Below are positions 1 to 7,495 of a stretch of DNA of 23,763 nt, piece by piece. The stretch spans positions 1 through 23,763 of the forward strand of contig JBGPIK010000052.1 in the NCBI GenBank assembly GCA_041484845.1, in the 5' to 3' direction. Within the stretch, counting starts at the first letter, position 1. The number at the start of each line of letters is the position of its first letter. The DNA comes from JBGPIK01 sp041484845. GTDB lineage: Bacteria > Desulfobacterota > Binatia > UBA9968. Made by a program: the position numbers and the translations under genes. The notes beneath the pieces are model-generated. The model was not told where the DNA came from. It saw only the letters and a list, made by a program, of their open reading frames with translations, and did not search any database.

Positions 1-380
1 CGCAATTGACCCTACCTTTCGCTTATGCGGTGACTCGGATCGCCGAGGTCCGCTCACATGCGATCGTTGTCGATCGCGAGTTGGGCGGCGGCCGACAGCA
101 GACGTTGGAGCTTGCGATGCCGACGCTCTTGGCGGTCCAGCCCGGCAATGATCCCCTGAGCTATCCGCCGGCAGCCAAGCTGGTGCAAGTCCGGCGCCGG
201 CCGCTCCCGTGTTGGACTCTGACTGACCTGGGGCTTGCAGAAAGTGACGTCATGTCAAAGTGCAAGATGAAGTGGATCGGAATCGAACCGCGCAAGTCCA
301 GCGGCGGAATACAGTGGTTCTCGGGTAACGCGGCAAACATCGCCGATGCGATTCTGTCTAAAGTGAGAGATTCACTGTGA
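1..380 (+). CDS. etfB: Electron transfer flavoprotein, beta subunit (5' partial)
   Basis: This is the C-terminal half of an ETF beta subunit; the gene runs off the left edge and is open in frame from base 3. The family forms a heterodimer with ETF alpha, holds AMP or FAD, and carries electrons from acyl-CoA or other dehydrogenases to the quinone pool. Recognisable family landmarks are the stretch LELAMPTLLAVQPGNDPLSYP, a pattern like that of other ETF beta proteins, and the WTLTDLGL motif close to where ETF beta normally has WxLxDLGL. Only about 126 residues are visible, against about 250 for the whole family. Its TGA shares a base with the ATG of the next gene (TGATG), which is typical translational coupling within an etfBA operon. 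The call is secure; the upstream boundary cannot be given. Confidence 0.9.
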   Translation, partial: QLTLPFAYAVTRIAEVRSHAIVVDRELGGGRQQTLELAMPTLLAVQPGNDPLSYPPAAKLVQVRRRPLPCWTLTDLGLAESDVMSKCKMKWIGIEPRKSSGGIQWFSGNAANIADAILSKVRDSL

Positions 381-1351
381 TGAATGCCGACATCCTAGTT
401 CTGGCTGAACAGGATGGCCGAGAGCTGGATCCGGCCACAGCGGACTTGATCTCCTGGGGCGAAGCGCTCGCAACGGCGAAACAGTGCCGTTTGACTGCTC
501 TATTGCTCGGCCACCGTGTCGACGGCGCGGTTAAGACTCTATCCGATTTAGGCGTTGCACGAATTTTACTAGGCGACGATCCGCAGCTGGCCAATTACAA
601 CCCATCGCTTTATCGCCACTTAACCGGTGATCTCCTCCGCGAACATTCGCCGCGAGTGGTTTTGGCGACACATTCCTTCATCGGTATTGAAATGGCGGCG
701 TTTATCGGTGCGCAATGGGGTGCCACCGTCGTCACCAACTGTCATTCCATCGAGAGGGCGGAGCAGGGCTTTTTGATACGGCGGGCAATGTTCGGTGGAA
801 AGTTTTTAGCGACAGTGGAAGTGTCCGGCGCAGAACCCTTGGTCGTGACCCTGTCGAGAGAATCCAAAGCCCCGAAAACATCGAGCAATCATGATAGCGA
901 AGTTGTTCGGTTGAGTTGCCCTGTCGATCACCTCGGATCGATCAAAGTCCTTGCGACAACTAAGCCGGAACGGGTCGAGGATATTAGCAAAGCCGATCTG
1001 GTGGTAGCGATTGGGCGCGGCATCCGTGACCCGAGCCAAATCGATGTCTTTCGCCAATTGGCGCAAGCGCTCGGCGGCGTGATCGCGGCGTCTCGTCCGT
1101 TGGTCGACGCCGGCTGGTTCACTAACGATCATCAGGTTGGATTGTCCGGCGTAACCGTGCGGCCGAAGGTTTATCTGGCGTTCGGCATTTCCGGCTCGGC
1201 GCAGCATCTCGCCGGCATGAACCAGGCGCAACAAATTATTGCCGTCAACAGCGATCCCGATGCGCCGATATTTGGCGTGGCGCACTGCGGTGCTGTCGCC
1301 GATATGTTCGAGGTCGTGCCGCATTTGTTGGCTAAAGCCAAGTCGGCATGA
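380..1351 (+). CDS. etfA: Electron transfer flavoprotein, alpha subunit
   Basis: The protein has 323 residues, the usual length for ETF alpha, the FAD-carrying partner of ETF beta. The N-terminal domain starts with the family pattern ADILVLAEQDG. The C-terminal FAD domain contains SRPLVDAGW, then GLSGVTVRPKVYLAFGISGS, QHLAGM, and near the end NSDPDAPIFGVAHCGAVADM, all typical of ETF alpha FAD-binding loops. I prefer the ATG at 380, which overlaps the etfB stop as TGATG; a GTG three bases earlier would add one residue. It belongs to the same transcript as etfB and is followed 42 bases later by the MmgE/PrpD gene. The pair probably serves an acyl-CoA-type dehydrogenase encoded upstream or elsewhere; the partner cannot be told from this window. 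Confidence 0.93.
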   Translation: MNADILVLAEQDGRELDPATADLISWGEALATAKQCRLTALLLGHRVDGAVKTLSDLGVARILLGDDPQLANYNPSLYRHLTGDLLREHSPRVVLATHSFIGIEMAAFIGAQWGATVVTNCHSIERAEQGFLIRRAMFGGKFLATVEVSGAEPLVVTLSRESKAPKTSSNHDSEVVRLSCPVDHLGSIKVLATTKPERVEDISKADLVVAIGRGIRDPSQIDVFRQLAQALGGVIAASRPLVDAGWFTNDHQVGLSGVTVRPKVYLAFGISGSAQHLAGMNQAQQIIAVNSDPDAPIFGVAHCGAVADMFEVVPHLLAKAKSA

Positions 1352-1393
1352 ACGGTCGCGGCGAAATTTTTGCAGTGTAGAGGAGAAACGAAA

Positions 1394-2755
1394 ATGGCAA
1401 CTGGCCTTACCGAAAGACTCGCGGTCCATACAGCCAAGGTGCGCTATGAAGATATCCCCCCCGCGGCGATCGAAAAGGCGAAGGACTGTATTCTCGACCA
1501 GGTCGGCGTCGAGTTGATCGGCTCGACCTTGGAATGGAACAAGATTGCCTATCGCTATGTCGCTGATATGGGCGGGCGCACCGAAAGCACCATCGTCAAC
1601 TACGGCACCAAAGCACCGGCGCTGGACGCCGCATTCGTCAACGCAACCTTCGGGCAAGGCTGCGAACTCGATGATGTCGGCTTTGGCGCCGGCGGTCATC
1701 CTAGTGCTGCGACGGTGCCGGTCGCCCTCGCGCTTTGCGAAAAGCAGCGCAGCAGCGGCAAAGACTTCCTTGCCGCGGTGGTGGTCGGTTGCGACGTGAT
1801 GTATCGCTTGCTGGCGGCGGTTCGGCCTTCATCCGGTAAGCGAGGGTTTCATAGTCACGGGATCGGCGCTCCTTTCGGTGCGATGACAACGGCGGCAAGA
1901 CTGTTGCGCTTGAATGACGGACAAATACTACATGCCTTTGGAATTGCCGGTATGCATTCCAGTGGCACGATGGAATACGATCAGACCGGCGGAGAGGTTA
2001 AACGGGTGATTGCCGGTATCGCCGCGCGCGGGGGCATTCAAGCGGCGATGCTCGCACAGTTGGGCCTTACTGGGCCGCCGACGATGATCGAAGGTAAGCG
2101 TGGTTTCTTGAAAGTCTTCGCCGATCAGGTGGAGCCGGAGGAAATCACGAGGGATCTCGGCAGAGACTTCAAGATCATGCGTGTCTGGTTCAAGATTTAC
2201 CCCTGTGTCGCCACCGTGCAGGGTGTCATCTTTACGCTGACGAAGATGATTGCAGAACACCGCTTCGGCGCGGACGACATCGATGAGATACGCGTCGGGA
2301 TCTCCGAGACGTCGCTTTCGCATGGGGGCGCCATTTACGAACCGCGCGATACGGCCAGCGCGCAATTTAGTCTGCCGTTCTCGCTGGCGCTCCGCTTGTT
2401 GAAAAACGACAACGATCTGAGTTTTTACATGGACCCGCAACTGTGGACCGATCCGAAGGTGCTCGCTTTGGCTAAAAAAGTGAAGAGCTACGCTGATCCC
2501 AATGCGAAAAAAGACCAGAACTACAACACGACGATGGAAGTGAAGCTCACTAATGGCAAGACCTTCAAAGCGTTCGAAGCTTATCCCCCCGGTTCGCCGC
2601 TTAACATGGTCAGCCGCGACGTGCTGCGAACTAAATTTCGCAAAATGGCCCGGGCCGTGTTAGCGGAAGAGCGCATTGAGAAGCTGATTGAGACGGTAGA
2701 CCGGCTGGAAACCTACGACGATGCGGCCAAACTCGTGCCGCTGCTTGTGAAATAA
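1394..2755 (+). CDS. MmgE/PrpD family protein
   Basis: The protein has 453 residues, the normal length for the MmgE/PrpD superfamily (2-methylcitrate dehydratase, cis-aconitate decarboxylase, iminodisuccinate epimerase). Family hallmarks are an N-terminal helical part with ARxxILDxxGVxLxGS-type spacing, the active-site segment GCELDDVGFGAGGHPSA at about residues 93-109, and the later lid-domain regions including YPCVATVQGV. I place the start at the ATG at 1394, because a GGAG Shine-Dalgarno lies eight bases upstream; an in-frame ATG at 1370 has no such site. It follows etfA by 42 bases on the same strand, so co-transcription is likely. The family acts on tricarboxylic or branched hydroxy acids or epimerises dicarboxylic amino-acid derivatives. 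The exact substrate cannot be assigned from sequence alone. Confidence 0.88.
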   Translation: MATGLTERLAVHTAKVRYEDIPPAAIEKAKDCILDQVGVELIGSTLEWNKIAYRYVADMGGRTESTIVNYGTKAPALDAAFVNATFGQGCELDDVGFGAGGHPSAATVPVALALCEKQRSSGKDFLAAVVVGCDVMYRLLAAVRPSSGKRGFHSHGIGAPFGAMTTAARLLRLNDGQILHAFGIAGMHSSGTMEYDQTGGEVKRVIAGIAARGGIQAAMLAQLGLTGPPTMIEGKRGFLKVFADQVEPEEITRDLGRDFKIMRVWFKIYPCVATVQGVIFTLTKMIAEHRFGADDIDEIRVGISETSLSHGGAIYEPRDTASAQFSLPFSLALRLLKNDNDLSFYMDPQLWTDPKVLALAKKVKSYADPNAKKDQNYNTTMEVKLTNGKTFKAFEAYPPGSPLNMVSRDVLRTKFRKMARAVLAEERIEKLIETVDRLETYDDAAKLVPLLVK

Positions 2756-3230
2756 CAAGGCAAAAATCCGCGCAGTAGATGCTGGATGTTCAGCACGTTG
2801 AGTGTGATCGTGTGGCCGTTACGCTTAGCGGTTTCACTGCGACTAGATATTCCACCGACAAAAGCTCGGAGGTTTGCTTTTGAAGCCACCTGGCTTTGGC
2901 CAACGACTGGCGTTTCGGGCAGTGGTTCAGGTACTTGCTCACGGGAAGAATAGGGACCTTGGTATCGAACGATTTGGCCGAAAGGTTACTTCAAGTTGAA
3001 TTGACGCAAGAAGATTTGCGGTTGTTCGACAAGCAGAAAAAGTTGCCGACAGTGTGAACTTGGCATAAGCCAACGCTGCAGCGGAAAGGTATCGGTTTCT
3101 CATCTAACGAGGATTTGCGCCCTCAGCCTCCGATTGATCGGACTTGTTCTTGTAATTGTATTTTAGCTTGTATACAGATGGCGAGTAGGATCCACATGGG
3201 TGCTGCAATTGGTGGTCGAGCGAGACTCGT
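2756..3230. other. Intergenic region with a possible decayed gene end
   Basis: No convincing complete gene lies here. A plus-strand frame open from 2884 to a TGA ending at 3058 reads like protein near its end (VELTQEDLRLFDKQKKLPTV) but has no good start and is closed upstream by a TGA at 2881. It may be the relic of a small gene. The right end should hold the promoter of the GntR gene, with the short palindrome listed separately. Confidence 0.4.
3169..3176. promoter_or_regulatory. Candidate GntR operator (TGTATACA palindrome)
   Basis: TGTATACA is a perfect 8-base palindrome within CTTGTATACAG, 54 bases before the start of the GntR/FCD gene. FadR-type GntR regulators are known to bind short AT-rich palindromes of TNGTNNNACNA type, and this site fits that pattern. 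Autoregulation is inferred from the position. A single 8-base palindrome can occur by chance. Confidence 0.4.
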
Positions 3231-3890
3231 ATGAGCGCTAGAGAATCATCCTTAGGAAATGACGTTTACAATCGCATTAAGCAAGACATCGTCTCCAGTC
3301 GTCTGAAGCCAGGAGAACCACTGCTTGAAGAAAAGCTGTCCAAGGATTTTAAAGTGAGTCGCACTCCCATCCGAGAGGCTCTGAAGAAGCTCAACCACGA
3401 TGGACTTGTGAGGATTGTCCCGCACAAGGGAGCATTCGTTCGCGTCATGAGCTCAAAGGACATTCGAGAAATCTTCGAGGTTCGAGAGGCCATAGAAGGT
3501 TACGTTGCGGGTCAAGCTACGACTCAACTATCCGAACTGGACCTTGAGATGCTTGCTCGTCTGGCAAAGGATCTGCGACGCCGCAACAAAGGATTAGGCC
3601 ACACAGATCTGAGAAACGCGTGGGAAACGCTGCGTCAGACACTTATTCGAGTCACCCATAATGATCGGATTAGGTCGATCCTCGACACTATGAAAGATCA
3701 GATCGAGGTTTCTCGATATTACGCATCGTTTCCGCCCGGCAGAATCGAAGAGCTGTTATCGGACTTCTTGGCAGTTGTTCGAGCGTTACAAAATCGCGAT
3801 TCAACAAGAACGGTCGAAGCCTTTCAATCACACTTGAGAAAGAGCAAGGCAGTTCTTCTAACGCTATTTTGTCGAGACCGTGAAAATTGA
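3231..3890 (+). CDS. GntR family transcriptional regulator, FCD (FadR) subfamily
   Basis: This 219-residue DNA-binding regulator has an N-terminal winged helix (about residues 8-72), with the signature LEEKLSKDFKVSRTPIREAL followed by GLVRIVPHKGAFV. A helical FCD effector domain covers about residues 78-215. In this family the FCD domain usually binds a metal and a carboxylic-acid ligand through an Asp and three His. Here the usual FH of the first helix is replaced (NAWETLRQTL) and the usual His before the last helix pair is also absent (DFLAVVRAL). His143 and His201 remain, so metal and ligand binding may differ from the norm. It stands 351 bases before the co-directional binding-protein/amidohydrolase/flavoprotein run and is the natural candidate to control it. 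The ATG at 3231 is the first good start; its ribosome site is weak. Confidence 0.9.
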   Translation: MSARESSLGNDVYNRIKQDIVSSRLKPGEPLLEEKLSKDFKVSRTPIREALKKLNHDGLVRIVPHKGAFVRVMSSKDIREIFEVREAIEGYVAGQATTQLSELDLEMLARLAKDLRRRNKGLGHTDLRNAWETLRQTLIRVTHNDRIRSILDTMKDQIEVSRYYASFPPGRIEELLSDFLAVVRALQNRDSTRTVEAFQSHLRKSKAVLLTLFCRDREN

Positions 3891-4241
3891 CAAATGACCC
3901 GGGCACATTCTCACGATGCAGGCTCGTCAGTGTAAATGTCGGATGACCCAATGCTGGAGGAGTTGAGAGCGATGCGCAAAAGGGGACCGATGAGTCGTTG
4001 TTTGGTGGTTTTAGGCTCTTTCTCAATGGTGGCGCGCTAGCTTTCGGTTAAACTGCCGAGTTTTCAGCGGCTACACAAGAAAGAACCGTCGTCATTTTAC
4101 GGAACGATCAAAAGTGATTCAAATCGGAGCGACCCGCACCATTGGGGGCAAAATATCTCGCGAGGAGAGATGCCGAAGTGCTCGGCATCTTTGGCTTCGC
4201 CGCGACTAATCAACGGCGGGTTGAGTTGAGGGCAGGTAGAC
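3891..4241. other. Leader region of the uptake/catabolic operon
   Basis: I see no credible gene in this 351-base gap. It should contain the promoter of the operon that starts at 4242. Its only clear structure is the hairpin at 4168-4190. I could not find a second copy of the TGTATACA palindrome here. Confidence 0.5.
4168..4190 (+). promoter_or_regulatory. Perfect 9-bp hairpin in the operon leader
   Basis: AGATGCCGA and TCGGCATCT are perfect complements separated by AGTGC. The structure ends 51 bases before the first binding-protein start and is followed only by TTGG, so it is a poor rho-independent terminator. It could be a leader hairpin, a protein-binding site or an mRNA-stability element. 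Confidence 0.45.
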
Positions 4242-5240
4242 ATGAAAGAGCATTTGCTGGCACATTTTCAATCACTTCGCCGCGGCGTCCTGATCAAAAC
4301 GGCTATTCTTTTCCTGCCCATAGTCCTTATTCTCGGCGCTTCGTCGGACGGACGAACTGAGTCAGGAAAGCTGCGGACGGCCTATGCAGCTATAGCGGGT
4401 TCACAAGTTCCTATTTGGATGCTGAAAGAGTCCCGTACGCTGGAACAACAGGGCATCGACATGGAGCTCGTTTACGTTCAGGGCGCCAGCACGGTTACGG
4501 CAGGACTACTTTCCAGTGAGATTCAAATTGCGGTTCTAGGAACGACGGCCATCGTGCGTGCTTACGGCCGAGGAGCCAAGGACTTGGTGCTCATTGGTGG
4601 AGTCGTCAATAATCCCACTTTTTCGGTCATGGTCCACCCCAGTATCAGCAAACCGGAAGACCTCAGAGGAAAACAGGTCGCTATCACACGTTTCGGAGGT
4701 TCGGTTGATTTCCTTACACGATGGTTCCTCAGAAGGGCGAAATTGGAACCCATGAAAGACGTGCCCCTGGTTCAGGTGGGCGACGTTCCTTCCACGATCT
4801 CGGCTTTGGAGAAAGGCAGCGCGTTCGCGACGGTTATTGAGCCCCCGGGTCCGACGATCCTTAAAAAGCTCGGGTTCAAGACTTTGGTCGATTTACCTGA
4901 TACCGGCATAGACTATCAGTTCTTATCTCTTGCCACGACGCGGACGTTTGTACGGCAAAATAAGTCGCTCGTCGCGTCCTTCATGAAGGCTTACTTGCAG
5001 AGCGTCGCTGTGTTCAAGCAAGACCGACCCAAAGGGCTTCAAGTCCTGCAAAAATATCTCAAGCTCAAGGATGCGGAGGCGCTTCAGGACGTCTACGAAA
5101 CGTACCGCAAGTACGTGCCCGGCAATGGCGCCCTCAACACGGAAGGGATTCGGACAATTATCAATGAGGAGTTATCGACCGAAGAAAGGAAAGGCATTCG
5201 CGCAGAAGATCTCATCGACGCCAGCTACATACGAAGATAA
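4242..5240 (+). CDS. ABC transporter substrate-binding protein, NMT1/SsuA-like
   Basis: The 332-residue protein is predicted to be exported. The N-terminus has basic residues and a hydrophobic segment (ILFLPIVLILGAS, about residues 22-34), followed by the mature fold of the NitT/TauT/THI5-like class. Family features are LRTAYAAIAGSQVPIWM at the start of the mature part, a GASTVTAGLLSSEIQIAVLG segment, a PEDLRGKQVAITRFGG hinge region and the C-terminal helical repeats. Such proteins capture small anionic or aromatic molecules in the periplasm for an ABC permease. No permease or ATPase gene is nearby, so it either shares a transporter encoded elsewhere or acts as an orphan sensor or scavenger. 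It is the first gene of the run and lies 11 bases before a paralogue. The ligand is unknown. Confidence 0.88.
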   Translation: MKEHLLAHFQSLRRGVLIKTAILFLPIVLILGASSDGRTESGKLRTAYAAIAGSQVPIWMLKESRTLEQQGIDMELVYVQGASTVTAGLLSSEIQIAVLGTTAIVRAYGRGAKDLVLIGGVVNNPTFSVMVHPSISKPEDLRGKQVAITRFGGSVDFLTRWFLRRAKLEPMKDVPLVQVGDVPSTISALEKGSAFATVIEPPGPTILKKLGFKTLVDLPDTGIDYQFLSLATTRTFVRQNKSLVASFMKAYLQSVAVFKQDRPKGLQVLQKYLKLKDAEALQDVYETYRKYVPGNGALNTEGIRTIINEELSTEERKGIRAEDLIDASYIRR

Positions 5241-5251
5241 GAGGTGCCCCG

Positions 5252-6268
5252 ATGGCAGCACACGCTAAATTGCTAATGCGCAGAACTCGCGGCCTCCTGG
5301 TATTCTTTGTCGCCGTCCAGCTATTGGTATGCACTCAAGCATCACACGCTCAGGAGCGACTGAGGATAGCTTACTCCGCTATAAGCGGGGCTATGTTGAC
5401 TCCCTGGGTCGGTCTAGAGACGGGTATATTCAAAAAAAACGGGTTGGATGCGCAGCTGATTTATATTCCGGGTGGATCAACGGCGGCTGCGGCGCTGGCG
5501 GGAGGAGATGTTCAGGTCATCCTGGCTTCGGGCGATGGTGTAGTAAGAGGACGGCTTCAGGGGCTCGACCTGATTTCCTTTGCCGATATGACGTCGACTC
5601 TGGTTTTTTCACTGATGGCTCGACCGGAGATCGCGACCGCGGCGGAGCTCAAAGGAAAAAAAGTGGGCGCTACCCGCTTTGGCACTTCCTCGTATGCGGC
5701 GCTTGTCGCCGGTCTTAAGCACTTCGGCATTCAACCGAACGATACAACTGTGCTGCAAATGGGCGGGATGCCTCAAGTGTTGCTCGGTCTCCAGAGCGGG
5801 GCGATTGCGGCCGGAATCCTCTCGCCGCCCAACAACATCAAAGCCAAAAAGCTGGGCATGAAAGAGTTTTTAGATGTTGGAACTTTAAAGATTCCGTTTC
5901 AGATGAATACGTTTATTGCCAAAGGAGAATTTACACGTAAGTATCCCGACATTATGCGGCGACTGGTCCGGTCGATTGTCGAATCGATTCACAAAATCAA
6001 GACTGATCAGCCGGCGACGATCAAAATCCTGCAGAAGTACACTCATGTCGACGACCCTGAAATACTCGCAGAAACTTACCGAATCTTTGCGCTGAAGTAC
6101 CTCCCAGCCGTTCCCTTTCCCAGCGAGGAAGCAGTGAAACAACGGCTTGCTGAGCTATCGCTGGAGGACGACAAAGCGCGCCAGGCGAACTTCAGGGAGT
6201 TTGTCGACACGCGCTGGGTCAAGGAACTCGAGGAGAATGGTTTCATCGCGCGACTTTACCGGCCTTAG
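5252..6268 (+). CDS. ABC transporter substrate-binding protein, NMT1/SsuA-like (paralogue)
   Basis: This 338-residue tandem relative of the preceding gene has a clear signal peptide: RR near the N-terminus, the hydrophobic stretch GLLVFFVAVQLLVC, and a probable cleavage after ASHA near residue 33. The mature protein begins ERLRIAYSAISGAMLTPW, matching the paralogue's LRTAYAAIAGSQVPIW, and shares the PGGSTAAAALAGGDVQV and AELKGKKVGATRFGTSS blocks. Divergence is strong, so the two probably bind different ligands or arose from an old duplication. An AGAGGTG ribosome site precedes the ATG, and the amidohydrolase gene follows after 19 bases, which supports one transcript. As with its neighbour, no permease or ATPase is encoded here. 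Confidence 0.88.
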   Translation: MAAHAKLLMRRTRGLLVFFVAVQLLVCTQASHAQERLRIAYSAISGAMLTPWVGLETGIFKKNGLDAQLIYIPGGSTAAAALAGGDVQVILASGDGVVRGRLQGLDLISFADMTSTLVFSLMARPEIATAAELKGKKVGATRFGTSSYAALVAGLKHFGIQPNDTTVLQMGGMPQVLLGLQSGAIAAGILSPPNNIKAKKLGMKEFLDVGTLKIPFQMNTFIAKGEFTRKYPDIMRRLVRSIVESIHKIKTDQPATIKILQKYTHVDDPEILAETYRIFALKYLPAVPFPSEEAVKQRLAELSLEDDKARQANFREFVDTRWVKELEENGFIARLYRP

Positions 6269-6287
6269 CTCGTAAAAAGGAGAAAAA

Positions 6288-7256
6288 ATGATTGTTGATT
6301 TTCAACGCCACTTTGTCCCGGCGGAACTGGCTCGAAAAAGAGGACTCTATTCAGAAAAGGCGACATTTGCCAAAGACGGCGGGACACCGCGTCTGACGAT
6401 GCACTCCAAGCTGTATGATGCCGATGCGCAGTTGCGAGATATGGATGAGGCCGGGATCGATGTTTCCGTTCTGTCGTGTCTGTTGGGATGGGATGCTCCG
6501 CTGGAAGACTGCAGGTTCATCAATGACACGCTTGCCGAGCTACAGAAGCGATTTCCTGGTCGCTTCGTAGGCCTCGCACAGGTGCCGGCGCTCGATGAGA
6601 AGGAAGCGTTGAGTGAACTCGACCGCGCCATTAAACAATTGGGGTTACGGGGTGTCACCATAACCTCTCAGGTCAAAGGGCATTCGCTCGATTCACCCCT
6701 GCTATACAGTTACTACGCTAAGGTCAGCGAGCTGGACGTGCCGATTTTCGTTCACCCGGCAATGGTGCCCATAGGGTATGAGTCCCTTAAAGATTACGAT
6801 CTGCCGCGCATATTAGGGAGAGAGGTAGATCTTTCGGTGGCCGCTACGCGGATTATTGCGGGAGGCATCCTGGATCGATTTCCCAACCTTAAGTTCATTA
6901 TCGGTCATTTCGGTGGCGGTATTGCCGCCGTGAAGGACCGGCTTGTCGCGAAAGGTTACCGGTTCGGCACTCTCAAGCGGCCTTTCGAGGAATATTTCGA
7001 TATGCTCTTTTTTGATCTTGCCGGTTTTGAGGGCGGTCTTACGGCTTTACAGTGCGCCCTGCTCGGCATCAGGCCGGATCGCTTGGTTTTTGCATCCGAC
7101 TACCCTCAGGATTTTACGGGTGTAAGCACAGACACCGGGAAAGGGATGGCGGCTCTTCGGGAGTACATTGCGGCGGTAAGGGGTCTCGATCTCAAGCCAG
7201 AAGTCAAAGACGGCATATTAGGCGAAACGGCAGCACGGCTTCTCAAACTTAAATAA
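6288..7256 (+). CDS. Amidohydrolase family protein (ACMSD-like, Amidohydro_2)
   Basis: This 322-residue TIM-barrel metalloenzyme belongs to the family that includes aminocarboxymuconate-semialdehyde decarboxylase, resorcylate and carboxyvanillate decarboxylases and related hydrolases. Metal or catalytic positions follow the family spacing: VDFQRHF at residues 3-9, His156 in FVHP, His207 in GHFGG and Asp271 in ASDYPQD. The usual first motif is HxH after an Asp; here it is QxH (Gln6, His8), so one metal ligand is changed. AAGGAG lies just before the ATG. Its place between the binding proteins and the redox pair suggests that it acts on the imported compound or a product of it, for example by decarboxylation or ring-product hydrolysis. 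That role is inferred, not shown. Confidence 0.88.
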   Translation: MIVDFQRHFVPAELARKRGLYSEKATFAKDGGTPRLTMHSKLYDADAQLRDMDEAGIDVSVLSCLLGWDAPLEDCRFINDTLAELQKRFPGRFVGLAQVPALDEKEALSELDRAIKQLGLRGVTITSQVKGHSLDSPLLYSYYAKVSELDVPIFVHPAMVPIGYESLKDYDLPRILGREVDLSVAATRIIAGGILDRFPNLKFIIGHFGGGIAAVKDRLVAKGYRFGTLKRPFEEYFDMLFFDLAGFEGGLTALQCALLGIRPDRLVFASDYPQDFTGVSTDTGKGMAALREYIAAVRGLDLKPEVKDGILGETAARLLKLK

Positions 7257-7263
7257 AACAAGC

Positions 7264-7482
7264 ATGATTACGAATATCGATCTGCAAAAATGCACGAGCT
7301 GCGGGCTGTGCGATCCGGTATGTCCGGCCGATGTGATTCACATGGAGCAACATGACGGGAGGCTGATTCCCGTGATCAAATTCAACGAGCATTGCGTGAC
7401 CTGCTTTAATTGCGAGATTTTTTGCCCCGTTCAGTGCATCGATGTGCATCCGATCGTGAGACGCAGACCACTTCCCTGGTAG
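7264..7482 (+). CDS. 2x[4Fe-4S] ferredoxin-like protein
   Basis: The protein has 72 residues. It carries two classical cluster motifs, CTSCGLCDPVCP (Cys10, 13, 16, 20) and CVTCFNCEIFCP (Cys44, 47, 50, 54), so all eight ligands are present and two [4Fe-4S] clusters are expected. The short tail ends in a basic, Pro-rich stretch. It sits seven bases after the amidohydrolase and 13 bases before the large flavoprotein, the same ferredoxin-then-flavoprotein pairing seen in adenylylsulfate-reductase-like complexes. It is most simply read as the small electron-transfer subunit of that flavoprotein. It is shorter than a true AprB, so the name of that enzyme should not be copied. Confidence 0.93.
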   Translation: MITNIDLQKCTSCGLCDPVCPADVIHMEQHDGRLIPVIKFNEHCVTCFNCEIFCPVQCIDVHPIVRRRPLPW

Positions 7483-7495
7483 AGGTTGGAATCAC

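Noticed and set aside
806..1699. Long minus-strand open frame of 297 codons
   Set aside because: It lies opposite etfA and the MmgE/PrpD gene, whose identities are certain, and its translation has no family features; it is an antisense shadow.
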